From positions 1-19,446 of the forward strand of contig JAQUZG010000013.1 of the NCBI GenBank assembly GCA_028691435.1: a stretch of 19,446 nt of DNA. The letters run 5' to 3'. A model generated the notes under the pieces. That model did not search any database and was not told the DNA's origin. It saw only the letters and a program-made list of their open reading frames with translations. Each line of letters begins with the position of its first letter. Positions within the stretch are counted from its first letter, which is position 1. This document shows, piece by piece, positions 1 to 10,000 of the stretch. The translations under genes and the position numbers were made by a program. The stretch is from Candidatus Iainarchaeum sp. (GTDB lineage: Archaea > Iainarchaeota > Iainarchaeia > Iainarchaeales > JAAZKV01).

Positions 1-1
1 T

Positions 2-2374
2 CAAGAATCTTTTACAGTAGATTTAGTGAAATTTATTAGTGCAACTTTAACTAGTGAAGGTGGAGTAACTTTACAAGTAGCAGAAGCACCAACTTATGAT
101 TATGATAATTATTATCAAGCACTAGCAACTGATACATCAACTCAAGTTTCAACAACGGCTAGTGGTTACAATTTAAACACATCAAATTTAAGTGCTACAC
201 TTGGACTTAAAGAAGAAAGAGAATTAACTTTTGTTGGAAATGGACAAACACAAGAAACAAAATTAAAACCATTTGCGGGAATCTTAGAAGTTACTGGAAA
301 AGAAAATGTTTATGCAACAGAATATTCATTTGATGAAATAAGAGACAAAGCAATAGAAAGAGGAGATTATGAAGAAGAAGGATCTTTCTTTAGTGAATTA
401 TTAAATCCAACAGAAGCAACAGTTGCTCAAATAAGACAAGAAGATTTAACAGTAAAAGAAGTAAGAGATTATAAGAAAAAATTCCATTTATTATTCAATA
501 GTTTTGAATATGTTGAATGTGGACCAAACACATTCCCTTGTCAAACTAGTGAAGAACCAAATTGTAGTGTTGGTGGAAAAGCAGGAACAACTGGAATAAA
601 TGCAGTTCCAAAAGTAAAGTTTGATTGGACATGGAATGGAATTAGTAAAAATACTTGTGATACAAGTAATGCAAATTATGTGTATTGTGATTCAACACAA
701 GCATTTATTGAAATCTTAAAGAAAACAATTGACATACAAGAATTTTTTAAGTCAAATAATCTTACAGAATGTCCAACAGCATTAGATTATGTTGGAACAA
801 ATACAAATGAATTAAGTGACACTAGTCAAGATGTAGCAATAACGCAAATTTCATCAAAAGAAGAAGGTAGTGATGTAGTAATTAAACACATAATTAGAAC
901 AAACAATAGTAAAGAATTGACTGTAAAATTAACTACAACTTTAACAAGAAAAGATGGTAGTGAAGTAACAAGTGTAGAAGAAGAAAAAACATTCCTTTCA
1001 GACGCAAACATAATTGTAAGATTTAGTCAAGCCGATATTGGAACAGGTTACTTTGACATAAATTCAACTTTAACAACAATTGATTTATGTGATGGATGCT
1101 TAAATTCAAACAAAACAAACGATACAATAAGTGCTACGTTAATTTTAGGACAAGAAACTGTTCAAAATTGTGAAGAATACTCAACAAAAGCAGGAATCTT
1201 TGAAAAAGTATTATCTGCAAACAACATGGCAAACAATGCAATCTTATCTGACACAGTTTTCACAATCAATTTAATTAAAGATGGATTTAGTGATGATTTT
1301 AAGAGTGACTTAGATGACTATTTAATGAAATTATTTGGTTCTGATAGTGAATACAAAGAAAAAGTAAGAGATTTATTCTTAAGTGAAAAATTTAAAGTAA
1401 GACCAATACAATGGCGAGCAGGAAAATACACTGCAAACATAATTGTTAAATTCAATAACGATAATTGGACATGGAATGACTTAAATGATATTGAGGAAGT
1501 TGTTGTACAATTAGATAATTGGGTAAAACCAGACAACTATTCTTCAATCTATGAAATTGCATTTGACGGTGAAGTTGGAATTGGAACTGGAAATGGTAGA
1601 CAAGGTTATGGAACAAGTATAATCCAAGATTCAGAAGAAGCATTAGTTTTAACAGAAAATGCTGGCACAATAATTGCAAAACACGATCCTGCAAGTAACT
1701 GTGTTTCAACAACACAAGTTTCAGTAGTAAAAGGACCAGATGCATTCTATTCATTAAATGGAGAAAACATCGGGGCAATTTTAATAATTGGAACAAGCGG
1801 AGCAGCAGCGAACTTAAAATTCTTACCAAGTAAATATGTTCCTTTAATTTTAACAGTAAATAAAAATACTTCAAGAGATGCTTATGTAAATTACATTGCT
1901 GAAGTTGACGGTCAACCACAATTTAAAGGCCCAACAATGTTACAATGGACAGGGATTGGACAAGGGTGTGTTGATTTTAGTGGATATTCAATGGATTCAC
2001 AAAAATACATTTCAGACTTTGGTCAATCATCAACAGACGGATATGGGCTTGAATGGTTAAATACAGACTTTAAAGGTTTAGTTGGATACAAAGGTGCAAT
2101 ATACTTCCCTGCTGAATCTAGTGGAAAATTAAGAATCTTAAATTCAAAAGAAAGTGCAACTTTTACTACAACAAATTCAAGTGGATCAGAATTAGTAATT
2201 AATACTGCAACAACAATTGATTCTTTACAAAAAGTATTTGATGCTGTAAAAAACGAACAAGTTTGTGTACTTGGTGGAACAAACTACTATTGGAATAACA
2301 CTACTGGTTTAGATAAATTAGAATCAAAGATTAAACAAATTGAAGACACATGCATTCCAATGATGTCTAATTAG
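2..2374 (+). CDS. Large Ig-like surface protein, 5'-partial (paralog of the giant protein at 4049)
   Basis: This is the C-terminal part of a large extracellular protein; the frame is open to the window edge, so the GTG at 26 is probably an internal valine and the true start lies upstream. The protein has no C-terminal membrane helix and is rich in Thr, Ser and Asn. It matches the C-terminal third of the 2469-residue protein downstream in order: the block KVKFDWTWNG...NTCD...YCDSTQ (about nt 610-700) pairs with AVKFKWGWND...ECD...YCDGTQ. A later block FDGEVG...GRQGYG (near nt 1563) pairs with FDGKVGLTNGRLDYG, and a terminal VCV...YYWN block pairs with VCI...FWWN. The spacing between blocks is also similar (about 950 and 1000 bases). 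Between them lies an Ig-like segment and paired cysteines that suggest disulfides. The likely role is a cell-surface or attachment protein, which is an inference. No catalytic motif is visible. Confidence 0.8.
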   Translation, partial: QESFTVDLVKFISATLTSEGGVTLQVAEAPTYDYDNYYQALATDTSTQVSTTASGYNLNTSNLSATLGLKEERELTFVGNGQTQETKLKPFAGILEVTGKENVYATEYSFDEIRDKAIERGDYEEEGSFFSELLNPTEATVAQIRQEDLTVKEVRDYKKKFHLLFNSFEYVECGPNTFPCQTSEEPNCSVGGKAGTTGINAVPKVKFDWTWNGISKNTCDTSNANYVYCDSTQAFIEILKKTIDIQEFFKSNNLTECPTALDYVGTNTNELSDTSQDVAITQISSKEEGSDVVIKHIIRTNNSKELTVKLTTTLTRKDGSEVTSVEEEKTFLSDANIIVRFSQADIGTGYFDINSTLTTIDLCDGCLNSNKTNDTISATLILGQETVQNCEEYSTKAGIFEKVLSANNMANNAILSDTVFTINLIKDGFSDDFKSDLDDYLMKLFGSDSEYKEKVRDLFLSEKFKVRPIQWRAGKYTANIIVKFNNDNWTWNDLNDIEEVVVQLDNWVKPDNYSSIYEIAFDGEVGIGTGNGRQGYGTSIIQDSEEALVLTENAGTIIAKHDPASNCVSTTQVSVVKGPDAFYSLNGENIGAILIIGTSGAAANLKFLPSKYVPLILTVNKNTSRDAYVNYIAEVDGQPQFKGPTMLQWTGIGQGCVDFSGYSMDSQKYISDFGQSSTDGYGLEWLNTDFKGLVGYKGAIYFPAESSGKLRILNSKESATFTTTNSSGSELVINTATTIDSLQKVFDAVKNEQVCVLGGTNYYWNNTTGLDKLESKIKQIEDTCIPMMSN

Positions 2375-2379
2375 AATTT

Positions 2380-3009
2380 ATGTCAAATTTAAAATCAAGA
2401 TCTGGTGCTAGTTTAGTAAAACTTGGTGAAAAACAATCCACTAGATTTAAAACAGCATCAAAATTTGATACGCCATTACGAAGAAAGAGAATGCTTCAAT
2501 CAAGAAGATTATATTTAGGATCTTTACTGTCTATTCCGTTAATTAATCAAATTTTTAAAAAACAAACATTAATTTCATTTAAATATGGTTCTGAAGAACA
2601 TAGTTTTGTTTTATTAAGAACTGGTTTTAAATTTGCTAGATTCAAACGACCAGTGTTAATAATTATGAATAGTGATGGACAAATAATGCCTTTTTATAGA
2701 AGCACAGGGAGGAATAGTAAATTGCCTGGTAAATGGTTACCTTTTAGAGGAATAAAAAATAAAAAAATATTTAATGGAATAAATGGAGAAATTCCAATTT
2801 ATCAAAAATTAGTTACTCATCCAAATATACCTTCTTATTATAAAGCAATTTCTGAAAAATTAACTGAAATTTATAATAAACTTGAATCTTTAAAATCAAA
2901 AAATTCTCTAACTAAAGAAGAAAAAGAATTTATTGAAAATAATGATTTGGAATTTAGGGATGATATTGATACTACTGAATTAAATTTGTTAATTGATTAT
3001 CTTGGTTAA
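2380..3009 (+). CDS. Hypothetical protein with YRSTGRNS / PGKWLPF motif
   Basis: This 209-residue protein starts 5 bases after the stop of the surface protein gene, with no clear ribosome binding site, so translation may be coupled to the gene before it. The N-terminus (residues 1-45) is basic (KSRSG, RRKRM, SRRLY). The centre has a beta-rich stretch ending in a distinctive motif, PFYRSTGRNS (residues 104-113) followed by PGKWLPF (116-122). The last 60 residues are helical and charged, with a possible coiled coil near EKLTEIYNKLESLKSK. No signal peptide or convincing membrane helix is present. I do not recognise the function. Codon use is more T-rich than in the surface protein before it. A 9-base inverted repeat just after the stop may end transcription. 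It sits between a surface protein gene and an antirepressor/toxin islet, so it may belong to either. Confidence 0.7.
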   Translation: MSNLKSRSGASLVKLGEKQSTRFKTASKFDTPLRRKRMLQSRRLYLGSLLSIPLINQIFKKQTLISFKYGSEEHSFVLLRTGFKFARFKRPVLIIMNSDGQIMPFYRSTGRNSKLPGKWLPFRGIKNKKIFNGINGEIPIYQKLVTHPNIPSYYKAISEKLTEIYNKLESLKSKNSLTKEEKEFIENNDLEFRDDIDTTELNLLIDYLG

Positions 3010-3011
3010 TT

Positions 3012-3045
3012 TGATATAATTTTATTAAGTTGGGTGATTATATCA
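3012..3045 (+). terminator. Inverted repeat, possible terminator
   Basis: Perfect 9-base arms TGATATAAT (3012-3020) and ATTATATCA (3037-3045) with a 16-base loop lie 3 bases after the preceding stop and are followed by a T-rich run. This could terminate the upstream transcript; an operator role for the antirepressor gene is the alternative. Confidence 0.4.
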
Positions 3046-3064
3046 TCTTTTGTTTAATCTATCG

Positions 3065-3116
3065 GCTAATTACTTGTGATTGATTTATATTTAGTGTGCA
3101 AGTAAATGTAATTAGC
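3065..3116 (+). promoter_or_regulatory. Inverted repeat around the BRO gene promoter
   Basis: Perfect 9-base arms GCTAATTAC (3065-3073) and GTAATTAGC (3108-3116) enclose a TATA-like TTTATATT (about 3083-3090). One more base pair on the outside is possible after a G-T wobble. The predicted transcription start, about 25 bases after the TATA box, falls in the right arm. The layout suits an operator that occludes the promoter. The right arm ends 9 bases before the chosen ATG at 3126, and GTGAT (3118-3122) serves as the ribosome binding site. Confidence 0.45.
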
Positions 3117-3125
3117 TGTGATAAA

Positions 3126-3428
3126 ATGGATAAAGAAAAAAGTTTAGCAGTTTTTCAAGATAAAAAAATTAGGAAAACTTGGCACCAAAACGAATGGTGG
3201 TTTTCCGTAGTAGACATAGTTGGAGCACTAACTGAAAGCGAAAATCCTCGAGATTATTGGTACAAAGTGAAAATAAGAGAATTAGAATCAACAAATATTG
3301 AACTGTCGACATTTTGTCTACAGTTGAAATTGATAGCTGAAGATGGTAAATTAAGAGAAACTGACTGTACAAACACAGAAGGTGCTTTTCGTATTATTCA
3401 ATCAATTCCCTCTCCAAGAAAATTATAA
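3126..3428 (+). pseudogene. BRO-N domain antirepressor, C-terminally truncated
   Basis: The 100 residues from the ATG at 3126 are a good match to the N-terminal part of BRO-N/prophage-antirepressor-like proteins (DinD-like): KKIRKTWHQNEWWFSVVDIV, then NPRDYW, IELSTFCLQLKL, a DGKLRETD-like segment and TEGAFRIIQSIPSP. Family members usually run on for another 150 or so residues after IPSP (typically AEPFKRWLA...). Here the frame ends at once with RKL and a stop, so the gene looks 3'-truncated. In the +1 frame just after the break, ENYKKLDEKKKLN then a stop might be a remnant of a lost C-terminus, but this is weak. The upstream GTG at 3096 also opens the frame; I prefer 3126 because GTGAT lies 3 bases before it. 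BRO-N domains bind DNA and occur in phages, mobile elements and host genomes. The domain alone might still be made and bind DNA. Confidence 0.65.
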
Positions 3429-3489
3429 AAAGTTAGACGAAAAGAAGAAATTAAATTAGACTAGAAATTTAAATTAACGATAACTTTTT

Positions 3490-3513
3490 ATTAACAACTT
3501 AGTATTTGTTAAT
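3490..3513 (+). promoter_or_regulatory. HicB operator-like inverted repeat
   Basis: Perfect 8-base arms ATTAACAA (3490-3497) and TTGTTAAT (3506-3513) with an 8-base spacer end one base before the hicB ATG. A TATA-like TTTAAATT lies at 3469-3476, so the repeat would cover the transcription start. HicAB modules are usually autoregulated, so an operator role is likely but inferred. Confidence 0.5.
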
Positions 3514-3514
3514 T

Positions 3515-3727
3515 ATGGAATTTAAAATTGTTTTTGAAAAAGATGATGATGGGGTGTACATAGTTACTGTTCCTTCTTTACCAGGGTGCATTAGCCAAGG
3601 CAATACAAAAAAAGAAGCTTTGGAAAATATAAAAGAAGCAATTGAATTACATATGGAATCTCTTGTAAAAGATGGCGTTCCACTAATTAGAAAACAAGAA
3701 ATTGAAACTATTGCAGTAAATTTATGA
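3515..3727 (+). CDS. hicB: HicB family antitoxin
   Basis: This 70-residue protein shows the HicB/UPF0150 fold signature: a beta hairpin FKIVFEKDDDGVYIVTVPSL, the PGCISQGNTKKEALENIKEA segment, and a helix ending ELHMESLVKDG. In type II HicAB systems HicB binds and neutralises the HicA RNase and usually represses its own promoter. The protein has only the HicB core and no C-terminal ribbon-helix-helix or HTH domain, so DNA binding would have to come from the core or the complex. I chose the ATG at 3515 over a TTG at 3506 because the TTG lies inside the operator-like palindrome. The stop overlaps the hicA start in ATGA, which suggests translational coupling. Antitoxin-first order is a common alternative arrangement for this family. 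Confidence 0.9.
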   Translation: MEFKIVFEKDDDGVYIVTVPSLPGCISQGNTKKEALENIKEAIELHMESLVKDGVPLIRKQEIETIAVNL

Positions 3728-3930
3728 ATTTAAAACCGGTGTCTGGTAAAGATTTGGTTAAATTACTCTGTAAAAAAGGATATTATATAAGGGATCAAAA
3801 AGGGAGTCATATTCATTTAAGACACCCTACTAAATCACCAATTACAATTCCAAATCACGATGTGATTGCTAAAGGAACATTAAAAGCAATAATTAAAATA
3901 ACTGAAATTAATGAAACTGATTTTAAATAA
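3724..3930 (+). CDS. hicA: HicA family mRNA interferase toxin
   Basis: This 68-residue protein carries the HicA double-stranded-RNA-binding-like fold: KPVSGKDLVKLLCKKGYYI at the N-terminus, then the signature QKGSHIHLRHP with the conserved catalytic histidine (H29 in GSH), then ITIPNHD and the terminal KGTLKAIIKITEI helix. Length and motif order are normal for the family, so the gene appears intact. HicA toxins cleave mRNA, and HicB blocks the active site. The gene overlaps hicB by 4 bases and ends about 120 bases before the giant surface protein gene. Its position next to a truncated BRO antirepressor suggests a mobile or stabilising islet between two paralogous surface protein genes. Confidence 0.92.
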   Translation: MNLKPVSGKDLVKLLCKKGYYIRDQKGSHIHLRHPTKSPITIPNHDVIAKGTLKAIIKITEINETDFK

Positions 3931-3959
3931 AACTAAACCAATAATTAATTTTCAATTAA

Positions 3960-3979
3960 ATATTTTTTTCTAATTTTTA
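3960..3979 (+). terminator. T-tract after hicA
   Basis: A run of T (TATTTTTTTCTAATTTTTA) lies about 30 bases after the hicA stop. Archaeal terminators are often simple T-tracts on the coding strand. The background is so AT-rich that this is only a weak call. Confidence 0.25.
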
Positions 3980-4002
3980 TAAATTAAAATTCAATAATAA
4001 AC

Positions 4003-4048
4003 TTTAAATATTCTAAATGTCTTTTATATATAATTATTAAGTGATTAA
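4003..4048 (+). promoter_or_regulatory. Promoter and ribosome binding site of the giant surface protein
   Basis: A TATA-like TTTAAATA lies at 4003-4010. The expected transcription start is near 4031-4036, leaving a short leader with GTGAT (4041-4045) 3 bases before the ATG at 4049. The same TTTAAATAT sequence precedes the pilin-like gene at 16051 at a similar distance. Confidence 0.45.
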
Positions 4049-7000
4049 ATGGGCCTAAAAGATTTTTATTATTTGATGGAAGACAAATGGTATAAGTTTG
4101 TTGATAAATTTGGACTTGATCCAATAGTTGATAAGATAGATAATGTTGTGCCTTCTTTTGTTTTATTTATTGTTTTAATTTTAACTGTTTTACTTTTAAT
4201 TGGAATTTTATTATTTAGTCAATTTCCAATTACTCAACAAATGGCAACAGTTAATTTAACTGTAAAAGATTTATCTGATGAATATGTAACTAATCAAAAC
4301 ATTGTTTTAAATGTTTTAAAAGATGGCGAAATAACTAATTCATTCACTGGAAAAACTAGTGCACAAGGATATGCAGTTTTTACTAATATTCCACTAGATA
4401 GTGAAGTAAATGTGATTGTTAATTTAGCTAATGGTACAAAAATAAATGAAACTTTTATTGTTGATGAATTAAATTTTTCAAAAACTATTAAAGCAAAATC
4501 AAATTCATTTTCAGCTTACAAAATGTATACTGTGACTTTAAAGAAACCAGAAACTTATTCGGTTTATACAGACACAACAACAGTTAATTTTTCTTGTTCA
4601 AATTCTTCTGTTTCACCTAATCCAATAAGTGGTGTAACAAGGTATGGCTCAATTGATGTAAATATGCCTGATGGATGTAACACACTTTATGCATCAGTTT
4701 CAATACCGGAATATAAAGAAAAAAGAATAATTGTAAATGGAAATAATTCAAAAGTAGATTTTTTACTTGAAGCAAATGAAACTCTTAAATCAAAATTGAT
4801 TGTTAATATTAGAAATGATGGTTCTGCAGTAAGTGGAGCAAATTTTGATGTAATCATTACTGCTAGTAATGGAGAAAAACAAACAAAATCAACTTCTTCT
4901 TCAACAGTTGAATTTGAAGTAAATCCGGACATTTATACAGTTGCAGTTTCAGAAACAAACAATAATTATTCTTCAGCATATCAAACTGATGTAAGTGTCC
5001 CATTTGGTAAAATTATAACTCAATCAATGAATGTTTCAAAAGAAATAAAAGCAAGAATAAAAGTTACTGTTCAAAATTCAACAAACAATAGTTTGATAAC
5101 TGGTGCAAAAGTAACTTTAAAATCATCAACAGGAAATGTAATTTCACAAAAAGACACTAACTCAAACGGAATAATTGAATTTGCAATTTTTGATTTAGGT
5201 AGTTACAAAGTTACTGCAAAAAAAGAAGGGGATATTGGAGTAGGCTACTTTGCAAAAGAAATTGATCTAAACAATCTAGCTATTGGAACAACAGCAGTTA
5301 CACTAAAACTTGATTTAATCACAACATCAAATTCTGGAAAAGTTATTACACAAGTAGTTGATCAAGAAGACGAACCAGTTGCAAATGCAAAAGTATTTTT
5401 TAAATATGCTGACGATTCACTAGTAGAACTAAATGAAAGTATTGGTGATAATTATTTATTAACTGACACAAACGGAAAAATATTTACTCGCCTACCTAAT
5501 GAAACAAAACCAGTTTATGCTTATGCAGTAAAAAATCCAAAAAATGGAAAATCAGAATCAAAGAAAATTGTGTTAACAGAAGAAAATCTATTTAATGTGA
5601 AAATGAATTTAGGTTACACTGATATTGAAGTTTATGCTACTGATGAAGAGGGAAAAAAAGTAAATGGTGAAATGAAAATTTATGACAATGCTGACAATGA
5701 AGTATCAAATGCTATATTGATTGAAAACGGAGTAGGCAAAATAAAAGTAAAATCTGGAAAATACGTTTACATTGTAATCAAGGGTGATGAATTTGAAAAT
5801 TATGCTACTGAAGAATTTTTCCTTAATTCAGGTGAGAAAAAAAGAGTGGATGTTTTACTTCTAACAAATATTATTGAACCAGCAATTGATTTTAATGGAA
5901 TTTATAATTCAAATGGCACTGTTGCAAATTACTTAAATCCAACTGAAACATATTCTGCAAAATTTTATTTAACTGCTGACAAAAGTTATAATCAAATTGA
6001 AATGTATTTTAGAGCAGGAAAAGAAACATTAATGGAAAATGATTACATCCAAATAACTGGTATTGATGCTAGTGGAATAAGTGACGAAGCAAGAGGAACT
6101 TCTTACTTTAATGATAATGCTAAAGATATTCAATACTTGACAGATAGTTTAGCTAAGTGGATAAATGTAGGCTTTGATAATTTTGGTGTTGGAAGAAGAG
6201 TAGTAAAAGTAAATTTTAGAATAAAAGAAAATGTGCCAGTTGATGAAGAACTAACATTTTATTGGAGTGCAAAATTTGATGGCATAAGATTGCCTGATGA
6301 CAATAATGAATTATTTGGAAAATATTTTGTTGGTGGAGATGGATATTGTGAAGATGCATTTTGTTTAAGAGGAGAAAAATTTTATGATAGAGACGAACTT
6401 TTATACATAACAAGTCCTTATTCATTATCTGGCTCAAAGATTTACGATTACTCATTTTTAATTACAAATAATTCAGATGTACTTTATGGAATAGATGCAA
6501 AAAAATTATATATGGATATGGAAGTTATTGGTAGTGATGGACAAGGGGCAAAAATATTATCTTATGAATTAAAATCTCCATCTCTTAATACAATCCTTGT
6601 AAGTGATACAAAAGCATTTACAAAAATAAATAATTTAGAAATTCCTTCAATGCCTAAATTTACTTCAATTACAGCAAACTTTGTGCTTGAAGGAAATAAA
6701 ACAGGAAATAATTTAATTAAAATTACACTAAAATCTGATGGAGAAAAAGTATTTACTAAGGAAATAAACTTTTCCGTGCCAACTGAGTCAGAAATGACTG
6801 CTTTAATTGATCCAACTTTTATTCCATCATTAAGTAACACACTTTTAGAAGTTACTACAAAAGATAAACAAAATGAATTAATACCTAATGCAAAAGTAGA
6901 AGTTTATGCAAAACAAGCAGGTTATGATGAATATTTAGTTGATAGAAAATATACATCAAATCTTGGTGTAGCAGAGGTTTACACTGGATCACATTATCCA

Positions 7001-10000
7001 TCAACAAAAATATATATTGATGTTTCAAAAGCAGATTATTCAAGAAAAAGATATGCTTTAACAGTTTCTGAAAATATTGTAGAATATAATCCTAGTGAAA
7101 TTGGAGTTTCATTAAACACAGTTTCAAAAAGAGAAGTAACTGAATCAGTTGGAATTGGAAACAAAACAAAAGAATTAATTTCAATAACTGGTATAAAACT
7201 TGATGCCCCATTTAGCGGAATAATAAATGAAAGTGCACTAACTGCTTATATTGAACAATTTATTGGAACTGAATTAGAAGCTAGTGATTCTGATACTTTT
7301 GACTTAATTAAAATGAGATTAGACAATGCAATTGGACAAGATTATGTTGGAACAAATGATATAAGTGGAAATGTAATTATTAATTACAAACTTGGCTCAA
7401 CTAATTTAATTTATGATACAACAATTCCATTAAATGTAAATATTTCATCAAGTGCATCAACATCAGAAGCTTGTATTAAAATTGAAAATGCAGTTCAAGA
7501 AGAAACTACACAAATGGGAAGAATAATTTACAGATTTGAAATTACAAACGCTTGTGAATCAGAAGGAACAGGTATTGATATTGAAGAACTTTATGTAAAA
7601 GCAAACGGAGAACTTAATGGAACTGCTGATATTTCTGTACAAAGTGGTTCATCATCAACTTCTGCACGTTCAGCACTAGACAATTCAAAAAGAAAATTAT
7701 TAAGTGGATTTAAGGCCGGTGAAAAACTATTTGGTTCCATTACTTATGTGCCTAGTAACGAAGCGATTGGAGAAAGTGTTCCAATTAATGTTACAATTGA
7801 AGGTAAATTTCAAGATCAAACAATTGGCACAGTACCTTCAACACTTGATTTTACTGCAAATGTTTTAAATTTAAAAGAATGTGTTTCAATCTCATCAACT
7901 TCTTCGCCAGTTGCATTTGATGAAACATCAACAGTAACCGTGGATGCATCAGGATGCTTAGGAGAAAATATACAATTTGTTTTATGTAAAGACGATTCTG
8001 GTTGCTCTGGATTTACAGAAGGCACAGTTTCACTAAGTGACAAAGATTTTACAATAAAAGGCGAATCAAAAGAAATAGACGTTTCTTCTCCTACACTTCC
8101 TGGAACTTATGGTGTAACAGTTTGGGCTAGACTTGCTAATAAGTCAAGTGGATTTACTTATGTTGGAGAAGTGCCAGTATCTTTTAAAGCAAAAGATGGA
8201 AAATACTTTTATTTATCAAAAACTGAATTATCTTTGCTTGGGGAAGGTACAAGCGATGTTGTTTTACTTGAAAATAGAATGTTAATGCAAGATGTAAAAG
8301 TAAAAGCTGATGAATGTGTTTGGGGAGAAGAAGACGCAGGATTTGACTGGGCAAAAGGATTAGCTGGTGCAATGATGGGAGCAACAATTGGAAGTATGAT
8401 TGGATCATCATTTAGTCCAACACAAAAAGAAGGTGAAACAAAAACAACTGAAAAAGAAGTTGAAACAAGTGGTGAGAGTAAAACTGTTGACGGAAGAATT
8501 AGTGAATTAAATACAAAACAAAATTCATCTACTGGATTAACAGCTAGCGAAGCGACTGAATTAAGTAAATTAAATAATATGAAAAGTAGTTTGGATATTG
8601 CTATTGATGATATGGAGATTGGATCTAGTCCAGCATATATTTATTCAGATTCTTCAGGGAATATTACTCAATATTCTTCAAAAGTTATTGGAAAAGGGGA
8701 TTATTTGGGGGCTGTTTCATATGATGCTGCAACAAAAAGTTATGTTTTTGATACGCCATCAACAAGTGCTAAATATTATAATGCTTCTAATGGGGAGTTG
8801 TCTAATTTAAAATCAGGTATTTTAAATACATATGGTGATAAAAGCTGGATTTCAATAACAGCAGATAATTTGAATAACAGGGCAACTGCTAAAAATGGCT
8901 CTTTGAAATCTGTATCCATCCAAGACAAATTCCAAAAACTTTCTTTCTCAAGCAATGAACCAGTTTACAAAAAACTTTCTTTCTTTAATTATGTTCAAGG
9001 TTCTTTTACTTTAGTTGGTGCAATAGCTGGTGCAATTATAATGGGATTTAGTGATTCTTATAAATGTGCAGACAATGATAGAATTGTACCTTTCCAAGAC
9101 TTTACAGTATTCTTACAAGGCCAAACTCAAGAAGTTGAATTAGTTGATGGAACTACTGAATCAAAAGTTATACCATCTGATGCTTTACCTTTATCTTTTA
9201 CACTTGGGGGAATAACTGCTAACTGGGATTTTACTGATGCAGATTATTCAAACATAGAAAATGTTGCAATTAAATTTGATAACGCATCATTAAATGAACC
9301 AAGAGCTAAATATGGTGTATTAACTGTTGCTGCAAACGTACATCAACACGGAACTAGTCCACTTATACCTGTTGGAGCAGATGCTACAACAGTTTTAAAC
9401 ACATCAACAGAAGATGCATTTGATGTAACTTGTAATAATTCAAACTTTTCAAATTACTGGATTGGTTCTGATGAAAATAGTGGAGCTTGTACACCAATCA
9501 TGAAAAATCCACCATACACACAAAAATTCCATATGCGAGTAATAACTGGTTATCCAGAAGAAGAAGGAGCAAAAATTAAAAAATCAATTTCATGCTATAA
9601 TGGATCATTAAGTGGATCAACTGGAGAAGCTGCTTTGCCTGCTGTTAAATTTAAATGGGGTTGGAATGATATTGCAATAAATGAATGTGACTATGGGAAC
9701 CCTAATTCAATTTATTGTGATGGAACACAATTTACAATATCAGTAGTTAAAAAACTTGCAAAACTTGAAGAATTCTTTAGTTTAAACAATGATTTAACTT
9801 GTCCAGAAAATCCAATTTATTCTGACATACAAGAACAAATGGAAGAAGTAAATAGTGTAACTGAAATAGTTGCTGCAAATAGAGCTGGAGTAAGTAACAT
9901 TACAAATATTTTAGTTGCGGGTGATTCACTAACAGCAACTGTAATTGTAGAAAATAATACAGGGGCCTCATTAACAACAAATATGGCAATTGCAGTTAAA

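Noticed and set aside
1452..1919. 155-codon open frame on the minus strand
   Set aside because: It is antisense to the surface protein gene and gives a Leu/Gln/His-rich product typical of the complement of an A-rich coding strand; the plus frame has clear homology to the downstream paralog.
8598..8810. 70-codon plus-strand frame inside the giant gene
   Set aside because: It overlaps the intact giant frame and has no family resemblance; it arises from the local T/G-rich codon usage.
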